DNA of 14,069 nucleotides from Candidatus Neoflavobacterium equi (lineage in GTDB: Bacteria > Bacteroidota > Bacteroidia > Flavobacteriales > Flavobacteriaceae): positions 1-14,069 of the forward strand of contig JAGHSS010000147.1 of assembly GCA_018065745.1 (NCBI GenBank), written 5' to 3'. Both the position numbers and the translations under genes were made by a program. Of this stretch, positions 5,949 through 12,776 are shown piece by piece (positions within the stretch are counted from its first letter, which is position 1; each line of letters begins with the position of its first letter). The notes below the pieces were generated by a model. That model did not search any database, was not told where the DNA came from, and saw only the letters and a program-made list of their open reading frames with translations.

Positions 5949-8900
5949 ATGTCAAATCTATTTTACTATATATTTCAAAAAATACAGCATAACAAAGTCC
6001 TTTCACTAGTCATTGGACTTCTTTTTATTGGGGTTTGTGCATACCAATCCTCCCAGCTGCAATTTGATGAAGACATTACGAGAATCATCCCTAAAAACCA
6101 GAAAAATGACGTCACAACCAAGGCGCTAAAACAATTGAATTTCTCTGATAAAATAACGGTGATTTTTGAAAAGAATGACGGTGGTAATTTGGATGATATG
6201 ACGGAACTAGCGGATCAATTTGTTTCTGCTGTAACGTCAGATTCTTTGGAAATAGAAAGTGTACAAGGAATCATTGACGATGCTGCAATTGCGCAGACCA
6301 TGGATTTTGTATATGACAACCTTCCTTTATTTTTATCCACAGCTGATTATCAGCAATTAGAAGAACGACTTTCATCAGACAGTATCAAGGCGCAAACAGA
6401 GGCTAATTTTAAAAGTATTCTTTCTCCAAGCGGATTGGTTACCTCAACATTCATTCAGAAAGACCCTTTGGGAATTTCTTTTACTGCGCTTAAAAAATTA
6501 CAAAAAAACACCTCAGGTGCTGATTTCTTTATCCACAATGGATTCATTACATCGGCTGATTCCACACAGGTATTGTTGTTTATTAATCCTAAATACGGAG
6601 GCACTGACACGGCTCATAACAGCGATTTAGTAGCCCGTCTTTCAGACATACAACAGCAACTAAATACTCAATACAACACTGCAAAATTGAGCTATTTTGG
6701 AGCTCCTTTCATTGCAGTTGCCAATGCTGATCAGATCAAAACAGACATTACCTCAACAATAATTGCCTCTATGGGAATATTGATGTTGTTGCTGGTTGTG
6801 TTTTACAAAAAAATATACGTTCCCCTATTGGTGTTCATTCCATCAGTATTTGGTGGTTTGTTTGCCTTGGCTTTTCTATCCTTAATCAAGACCAGTATCT
6901 CCGCCATATCTTTGAGTATTGGTGCGGTATTGATTGGGATAACCATTGATTATTCACTGCATATTTTGACGCATTACAAAAGCAGTTCTAATCCAAAAAT
7001 CTTATTTAAGGAAATAACAAAACCCTTGTTGATGAGCGCATCAACAACGGCTATAGCATTTTTATGCCTACTTTTTGTTCATGCAGAAGCATTAATTGAC
7101 TTGGGAATATTCGCCTCTGTTTGTATTATGAGTTCTGCGATTGCTACCTTGATTATTATACCGCAGCTATACCAACCAAAAGGGGTTTTGGAAACCAATA
7201 ACCTGATGGATAAGATTGCCGGTTTTGCTTTTGAAAAGAACAAAATCCTGTGGACCCTTTGCATCCTGTTACTTATAGTTAGTTGTTTCACCTTCCAAAA
7301 GGTCAAATTCAACAACAATCTTTCAGATTTAAATTACGTCCCTCAAGTCTTTAAAGAGGCTGAAGAAAAGTTGAACAAATCCACGCATGCCACTGCAAAA
7401 TCGCTATACGTAGTTGCACATGGCAACACCTTGGATGAGGCTTTAAAACATCAAAAAGAACTAATTCGTTTTTTAGAAGATTCAAAAACACATGGTGAAA
7501 TTCTTCAGTTTACTGCTTTATCTGAATTTGTATTAAACAAAACCCAACAAGTTGAAAAGTTCCAAGAGTGGAACTCATTTTGGTCCAAACACAATACAGT
7601 AAAATCCAACCTCCAAAACGCGGGAGCAGTCTATGGATTTACACCCCAAACACATCAGCCGTTTTATGATTTGTTAGATTTTGATTTTCAACCCCTCAGC
7701 ATGGAAGATTACAGTAGTGTACAGGCACTCTCCTTGCGAGATTTCATAGCGTCAACTCCCAATTTTTACACGGTTTCCACCTTGGTAAAACTGGATGAAA
7801 GTAAAAGGATGGAATTTATGACGTCCATTAAGGGGCTTGACAACGTCTTGGTAATTGATAGAAAGGGGTTAAATGAAACGTATTTAGGGAAACTTAAAGA
7901 TGATTTCAACAATTTGATCAACTATTCTTTTATTGCTGTTTTATTGATTCTTTGGGTCTTTTTTAGACGATTGGAATTGGTACTACTCAGTGCCATTCCC
8001 ATTGCCCTAACCGGCTTGGTGACTGCGGGATTGATGGGGATATTTGGCTTGGAACTCAATATATTTTCAGCCATTGTCTGTACGCTAATTTTTGGTCACG
8101 GCGTTGATTTTTCCATATTTATGACGGCAGCCTTACAAAAGCAATATTCTGACGGTGTTGATGAGGTTAAAACATACAGAACATCCATTATTTTAGCTGT
8201 CTTGACTACCATACTAGCCATAGGCGCCTTGGTTTTTGCAAAGCACCCGGCCCTGAGATCTATTTCAACCGTATCATTAGTTGGGGTATTTGCAGCAGTT
8301 TTGATCACATTTGTTTTCTATCCCCTATTGTTCCGTGTTTGCATTGTTAAACGCTCTGAAAAAGGCAAATCACCATTGCATTTAGGGTTAACCTTAGAAA
8401 GTATTGTTTTCTTTATTATTTATGGTGTTTTAACCTTGTTATGTTCCATAGTGGGCAGGTTTATCCTTTATGTACTTCCCTTTTCAAAAAAGAAAAAACA
8501 AGATTTATTTAGTGTTGCCATGCAGCGTTACATGAAAATCTCCCTTTGGATACATCCGCGAATTAAACATCAAATAGAAAATACGACAGGGGAAAATTTC
8601 AATAAGCCAGCCGTTATTATAGCAAACCACAATTCATTTTTAGATATTCTAATGATCGGGATTTTAAATCCAAGAATCATATTTTTGGTAAATGACTGGG
8701 TTTGGAATTCGCCTTTATTTGGAAGAGTTATACAAGCAGCAGGTTTCTATCCCGTTTCACAAGGATTAGATTCCGGTTTGACCGCATTGAGAGAAAAGGT
8801 TGCAATGGGGTATTCTTTGATGGTGTTTCCTGAAGGTACCCGATCAAAGACAGATCTCATCAACAGGTTTCACAAAGGGGCATTTTTCTTGGCGCAAGAA

Positions 8901-9614
8901 TTGGAACTGGATATTGTTCCCGTTTATTTACACGGCAATGCTCATGTATTACCCAAAGGGGACTATCAAATATATGGTGGTGTTTTAACAACTCTTGTTG
9001 GACAGCGAATGCCCTATCAAAAGGAGGCAAATTATGCACAAGTTGCTAAATTGTGGAGCACCTCTTTTAAAGTAGATTTTGCAAAGTACAGAACTACACT
9101 TGAAGGGCCTGATTATTTCAACAAACGCCTGATTCACGAATTCAGATATAAGGAAGCGGAGGTTTATGATGCCGTTGTTCAACAGCTTCAAAAGCACGCT
9201 GGGGACTACCATATAATCAACCAGGAGTTGAACAACTCAATATATATAGTACACATAAATTCCTCTTATGGTGTTTTGGATTTATTGTTGTCGTGGCAAA
9301 ACAGAAAGCGCAAAATCACTTCCATTCACACACGTGAGATTTCGCTTCAGACAGCCATGGCTTTGCCTCAAATTCAAACGCATTTGATCAATTTTAAAGG
9401 AGGCTTTGATGATTTGACGCGTATGGAAAATACGGTTATGATTATCAATGATGATGCGGTAGATCACCATGCGGTAGTGCATTTGGCTGCCTTGGTAGAT
9501 TGTGTGTATTACATAGGTGATTTCACAGGAGTATCTAAAGATAATAAGGCTGTTTTAAGCAGCACAGAATTGAGTACAACACTTTTTAAACTGGTCTTGA
9601 AAAATGGAATCTAA
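5949..9614 (+). CDS. MMPL transporter / PlsC acyltransferase / degenerate methyltransferase fusion
   Basis: A 1221-residue three-part membrane protein. Residues 1 to about 800 are an RND-superfamily MMPL exporter with two repeats, each a soluble porter domain plus membrane helices (first helix about 14-32, blocks about 268-410 and 655-800). The proton-relay signature occurs twice: GITIDYS with Asp334-Tyr335 and GHGVDFS with Asp720-Phe721. After linking helices (about 815-850), residues about 860-1070 are a PlsC-type lysophospholipid acyltransferase with NHNSFLD (catalytic His894, Asp899) and FPEGTRS (960-966). The last 150 residues match the position of the class I methyltransferase domain in trifunctional Bacteroidota homologues, but the SAM-binding glycine motif is eroded: HINSSYGVLD at 1102-1111 where D-x-G-x-G-x-G is expected. 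I infer a device that acylates and flips or exports a lipid-linked pigment. The gene abuts the glycosyltransferase and overlaps the flavoprotein gene by 11 bases. Confidence 0.9.
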   Translation: MSNLFYYIFQKIQHNKVLSLVIGLLFIGVCAYQSSQLQFDEDITRIIPKNQKNDVTTKALKQLNFSDKITVIFEKNDGGNLDDMTELADQFVSAVTSDSLEIESVQGIIDDAAIAQTMDFVYDNLPLFLSTADYQQLEERLSSDSIKAQTEANFKSILSPSGLVTSTFIQKDPLGISFTALKKLQKNTSGADFFIHNGFITSADSTQVLLFINPKYGGTDTAHNSDLVARLSDIQQQLNTQYNTAKLSYFGAPFIAVANADQIKTDITSTIIASMGILMLLLVVFYKKIYVPLLVFIPSVFGGLFALAFLSLIKTSISAISLSIGAVLIGITIDYSLHILTHYKSSSNPKILFKEITKPLLMSASTTAIAFLCLLFVHAEALIDLGIFASVCIMSSAIATLIIIPQLYQPKGVLETNNLMDKIAGFAFEKNKILWTLCILLLIVSCFTFQKVKFNNNLSDLNYVPQVFKEAEEKLNKSTHATAKSLYVVAHGNTLDEALKHQKELIRFLEDSKTHGEILQFTALSEFVLNKTQQVEKFQEWNSFWSKHNTVKSNLQNAGAVYGFTPQTHQPFYDLLDFDFQPLSMEDYSSVQALSLRDFIASTPNFYTVSTLVKLDESKRMEFMTSIKGLDNVLVIDRKGLNETYLGKLKDDFNNLINYSFIAVLLILWVFFRRLELVLLSAIPIALTGLVTAGLMGIFGLELNIFSAIVCTLIFGHGVDFSIFMTAALQKQYSDGVDEVKTYRTSIILAVLTTILAIGALVFAKHPALRSISTVSLVGVFAAVLITFVFYPLLFRVCIVKRSEKGKSPLHLGLTLESIVFFIIYGVLTLLCSIVGRFILYVLPFSKKKKQDLFSVAMQRYMKISLWIHPRIKHQIENTTGENFNKPAVIIANHNSFLDILMIGILNPRIIFLVNDWVWNSPLFGRVIQAAGFYPVSQGLDSGLTALREKVAMGYSLMVFPEGTRSKTDLINRFHKGAFFLAQELELDIVPVYLHGNAHVLPKGDYQIYGGVLTTLVGQRMPYQKEANYAQVAKLWSTSFKVDFAKYRTTLEGPDYFNKRLIHEFRYKEAEVYDAVVQQLQKHAGDYHIINQELNNSIYIVHINSSYGVLDLLLSWQNRKRKITSIHTREISLQTAMALPQIQTHLINFKGGFDDLTRMENTVMIINDDAVDHHAVVHLAALVDCVYYIGDFTGVSKDNKAVLSSTELSTTLFKLVLKNGI

Positions 9615-11103
9615 AATTTATGACGTGGTCATCATTGGGAGTGGATTGGGCGGATTGATATCTGGCTTACTCCTCGCTATGGAGGGGAAAAGCGTCTGTA
9701 TATTAGAGAAAAACAATCAATATGGAGGGAATTTACAAACCTTTGTACGCGACAAAAACATTTTTGACACCGGTGTGCACTATATTGGAGGTTTGGAAGA
9801 GGGGCAAAATTTAAACAAGATTTTCTCTTATTTGGGGATTAGATCAGACTTGAAATTAGAAAAGATGGATCCCAATGGTTTTGATCAGATCTACATAGAT
9901 GCAGACCAGACCTTTTATCCATTAGCCCAAGGCTATGACAATTTTGTCGCTCAACTTTTGCCGTTTTTTCCTGATCAAGAAGAAGCTTTGAAAACATACA
10001 TCACGGACATTCAAAATGTTTGTGAACGCATTCCTGCCTATACTTTAAATAAGCCATCACCACATGACGAGGCGTTAATTCAAATCAATGCCAAGTCTTA
10101 TTTTGAAAATTTGACATCAAATCTCAGTTTAAGAGCCGTCTTGGCAGGGCAAAATTTTCTCTATGCTGGAACAGAAGAAACCCCTTTCTATGTACATGCG
10201 CTTTGTGTAAATTCATACATTCAAAGTGCTTACAGATGTTTGGGAGGAGGAAGTCAAATTTCCAAATTGCTCATCAAGCAGTTAAGAGCCCATGGCGTTG
10301 ATTTATTCAAGCACAAGGAAGTCGTTGCACTACCTATGGAAGCTGGTAAAATTGAAGCTGCTGTGACCAAATGCGGCGCTGTTTACAAGGGGAATACATT
10401 CATCAGCAATATAGATCCCAAAATAACCTTGCAGCACATTGGATCTGATAACTTCAGAAAGACGTACTATAACAGAATCCAGAACATCCCATTGACCACT
10501 TCCTCATTTAGCGTGTTTATCACGTTAAAAGAAGGTTGCATACCTTATAAAAACCACAATATATATCACTTTTCTGACCACTGTCAGTTATTCAATACGT
10601 CGTCATCTTCCAATCAATTTCAATTGATTAGCATGAGCAGTAAAGATAAAATGGCCGCCTTTGCAGATGGTATTTCTGTACTGACGTATATGTCTTTTGA
10701 CGAGGTTAAAATCTGGGAAAACTCTTTCAATACAGTACACACCCCACAGGATAGACCTGAAGGATATGAGGTATTTAAAAAACAGAAAACAGAAGAAATT
10801 TTATTAACTTTAGAAAAGCATATACCCAACATAAGATCAGCTATAAAAGGAATATATTCAGCTTCTCCATTGTCTTACCGGGATTATATTGGCAATGTTG
10901 CCGGCAGTTTATACGGACCATGTTTGAGTTCCTCTGCCCCACTGCAACACTATATTGGCCCAACTTCAAAGATCTCCAATCTTTATTTTACAGGTCAACA
11001 TGTCAATATGCACGGTATTTTGGGGGTTTCCATAGGGGCTTTGTTGACGTGTAGTGTCCTATTAAATCATACCGACTTATTTGATCGCATAAGAAATCAC
11101 TAA
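9604..11103 (+). CDS. FAD-dependent oxidoreductase, phytoene desaturase / retinol saturase-like
   Basis: A 499-residue flavoprotein of the CrtI/retinol-saturase superfamily, normal length (about 490-510). The N-terminal Rossmann fold is complete: VVIIGSGLGGLISG with G12, G14 and G17, then Glu35 (ILEKN) for the FAD ribose and the YGGNLQTF motif typical of the group. The C-terminus carries LYFTGQHVNMHGILGVSIGALL (from residue 460), the closing FAD contact of the superfamily, so I judge it full length and likely active. Family members desaturate, isomerise or saturate conjugated polyenes. In this setting the natural substrate would be the aryl-polyene acyl chain or its precursor, though the direction (desaturation or saturation) cannot be told from sequence. 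The ATG lies inside the upstream MMPL gene (11-base overlap), and the stop is one base before the next gene. A carotenoid role cannot be excluded, but no other carotenoid genes are in view. Confidence 0.88.
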   Translation: MESKIYDVVIIGSGLGGLISGLLLAMEGKSVCILEKNNQYGGNLQTFVRDKNIFDTGVHYIGGLEEGQNLNKIFSYLGIRSDLKLEKMDPNGFDQIYIDADQTFYPLAQGYDNFVAQLLPFFPDQEEALKTYITDIQNVCERIPAYTLNKPSPHDEALIQINAKSYFENLTSNLSLRAVLAGQNFLYAGTEETPFYVHALCVNSYIQSAYRCLGGGSQISKLLIKQLRAHGVDLFKHKEVVALPMEAGKIEAAVTKCGAVYKGNTFISNIDPKITLQHIGSDNFRKTYYNRIQNIPLTTSSFSVFITLKEGCIPYKNHNIYHFSDHCQLFNTSSSSNQFQLISMSSKDKMAAFADGISVLTYMSFDEVKIWENSFNTVHTPQDRPEGYEVFKKQKTEEILLTLEKHIPNIRSAIKGIYSASPLSYRDYIGNVAGSLYGPCLSSSAPLQHYIGPTSKISNLYFTGQHVNMHGILGVSIGALLTCSVLLNHTDLFDRIRNH

Positions 11104-11104
11104 A

Positions 11105-12733
11105 ATGTACAAGTTAATTCCCGTTTTATTTTTGTTTTTCAGCATGCTTGCTTCAGGGCAACAGATCAAAGCTGCAGATAAAATTAAGCCAGGAGACACA
11201 CTTGTACAAGGAATAACCTACAGCGCATACAAAAACTTAGATGGGAGAATATTGACATGGAACACCTTTGGCAATTACGAACTCTATGTGTTTGGCAACC
11301 CAAGGGAACTGGGATATTACACGGGATCATTGACAGAAAATCTCTATCACTTCCAGGAGGCTTCATTTTTTAACGCCATGAAAGAGCGCATTCCCTCCCG
11401 TTTCAACCAAAAGTTAATGTTGCGCTTTTTAAAGTGGTACAACAGAAAATTACCCTCTTTTTTTTCACAGGAGTTGACACAGGAGTTGACAGCATTAAGT
11501 CGTTTTTCCAACCCGGTTTACAACAAATTAGTACCTCCATTAAAGCGTGCCATGTATCTGCATGCGGCTCATGATATTGGCCATGCCATTCAAGACAAAA
11601 TACAAGTGGGCTGTTCATCAGTTGCACTGTGGGGAAAGCAAACACCGGATCAAAAATTGCTTATTGGAAGAACCTTTGACTTTTATATCTCTGATGCATT
11701 TGCCCAAAACAAACTTGTACAATTTGTAAAACCAGACCGTGGATATGCTTTTGCATCTGTATCATGGCCTGGATTTATAGGTGTTGTATCCGGTATGAAT
11801 ACAGCAGGTATCACGGTAACTTTGAATGCCGGCAATTCAGACATTCCCTGGAGCGCCAAAAAACCAGTGTCTATAGTAGCTAGAGAAATACTTCAATATG
11901 CCTCTACCCTATCAGAAGCCATTGCAATTGCCAAGAACCAACAGGTTTTTGTTGGGGAAAGTTTCCTGGTTGGAAGTGGAAAAGAAAGACGCGCCATTGT
12001 GATTGAAATGACGCCAGACAAGCAGGATGTATTTGAAATGACCGATGCGGAATATGTAATCTGTACCAATCATTTTTTGGGTGATTCACTTAAATCAACG
12101 CACAAAAATAGCGCGCACATTTCAAACAGCCACTCAACGTATCGATATCAAAAAATTGAAGAAGAAATAGCGCATCATACCTTGGATGTTTCTGGTTTAA
12201 TAGGTCTTTTAAGAGATCAAAGTGGTGTTGGGAATACAGATTTAGGTTTGGGTAATGAAAAGGCTTTAAATCAATTAATGGCCCACCACAGTGTTGTTTT
12301 TGAGCCAGAAGATTTAAAGATGTGGGTTTCCTCTAGTCCGTATCAAATGGGTGCTTTTCAATGCTATGATCTAAATCAAATTTTTAACGGTGTTGCAGAT
12401 CGTGTTGCTGTGAATACCTCATCAGATATTGTTCCTTCCTCTTCTTTTGTCAACAGTCAAGCGTATGGTGATTACCTGCAATACACCACCATATCAAAGG
12501 AGTTAACGACAACAGATCACAAATTTACTGATGCGGCATTGCGAAATTACCAATTGACAAACCCAGAGCTGTGGAAGGTTTATTTTATAACTGCCCAATA
12601 TTATTACAAAAACAGCCAATACCAAGCGGCTTTGCAAGCTGTTGAGGTTGCCCTTCTAAAAGAGCTGCCTTCCAAACGCGCAGCAGATAAAATTCAAAAC
12701 TTAAGGAAACAAATTATAAGAAAATTGAAATAA
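11105..12733 (+). CDS. Secreted C45-type (acyl-CoA:6-APA acyltransferase-like) NTN hydrolase
   Basis: A 542-residue exported protein. A signal peptide (MYKLIPVLFLFFSMLASGQ) precedes about 150 residues of helical pro-region. The NTN-hydrolase core then begins at Cys170 in QVGCSSVALWG, the expected nucleophile, released when the chain cuts itself before this Cys. Supporting motifs are LIGRTFDFY (187-194), GVVSGMNTAGITVTLNAG (226-243) and the CTNHF segment at 320-324. The last 55 residues form a TPR-like helical pair (YFITAQYYYKNSQYQAALQAVEVALL). C45 enzymes cleave or form amide, thioester or ester acyl bonds. In a pigment cluster, a periplasmic or outer-membrane acyl transfer or hydrolysis on the exported conjugate is plausible, but this is inference. 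The gene follows the flavoprotein stop by one base. A 12-base tandem duplication in the pro-region adds a second QELT. Confidence 0.84.
   Translation: MYKLIPVLFLFFSMLASGQQIKAADKIKPGDTLVQGITYSAYKNLDGRILTWNTFGNYELYVFGNPRELGYYTGSLTENLYHFQEASFFNAMKERIPSRFNQKLMLRFLKWYNRKLPSFFSQELTQELTALSRFSNPVYNKLVPPLKRAMYLHAAHDIGHAIQDKIQVGCSSVALWGKQTPDQKLLIGRTFDFYISDAFAQNKLVQFVKPDRGYAFASVSWPGFIGVVSGMNTAGITVTLNAGNSDIPWSAKKPVSIVAREILQYASTLSEAIAIAKNQQVFVGESFLVGSGKERRAIVIEMTPDKQDVFEMTDAEYVICTNHFLGDSLKSTHKNSAHISNSHSTYRYQKIEEEIAHHTLDVSGLIGLLRDQSGVGNTDLGLGNEKALNQLMAHHSVVFEPEDLKMWVSSSPYQMGAFQCYDLNQIFNGVADRVAVNTSSDIVPSSSFVNSQAYGDYLQYTTISKELTTTDHKFTDAALRNYQLTNPELWKVYFITAQYYYKNSQYQAALQAVEVALLKELPSKRAADKIQNLRKQIIRKLK
11466..11489 (+). 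repeat. Perfect 12 bp tandem duplication in the C45 gene
   Basis: The unit CACAGGAGTTGA occurs twice head to tail without mismatch, and two further bases continue the pattern. The unit is four codons long, so the frame is kept and the protein reads S-QELT-QELT-A. A run of eight T (11458-11465) lies directly upstream. The location is in the pro-region before the nucleophile, outside the predicted catalytic core. Identity at every position suggests a recent slippage duplication. Confidence 0.9.
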
Positions 12734-12756
12734 CAGCCGCAACAATTGTATTTTTG
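12725..12756 (+). promoter_or_regulatory. Candidate Bacteroidota promoter for the ligase gene
   Basis: In the only gap of note (12734-12776), TATTTTTG at 12749-12756 is an exact match to the Bacteroidota -7 consensus TAnnTTTG. An ATTG (12724-12727, consensus TTTG) lies 21 bases upstream, within the accepted spacing for the -33 element, though it falls in the last codons of the C45 gene. Transcription would begin about 7 bases downstream, giving a leader of roughly a dozen bases. AAAGGA at 12764-12769, 7 bases before the ATG, could serve as a ribosome site, unlike most genes here. Such a short motif can occur by chance in AT-rich DNA. Confidence 0.4.
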
Positions 12757-12776
12757 TCGGTTTAAAGGAATTTTCA

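Noticed and set aside
7079..9482. Several 66-79 residue minus-strand open frames inside the MMPL fusion gene.
   Set aside because: The + strand frame has clear domain motifs throughout, and the minus frames have no promoter, ribosome site or family signature.
11547..11729. A 60-residue + strand frame within the C45 gene.
   Set aside because: It is in another frame across the conserved nucleophile region and has no family resemblance; a shadow frame.
12737..12760. A possible terminator hairpin (CCG..CAA against TTG-T-CGG) after the C45 gene.
   Set aside because: The stem needs bulges and has few GC pairs, there is no following T run in the right place, and the TTTTTG lies inside the promoter-like motif instead.
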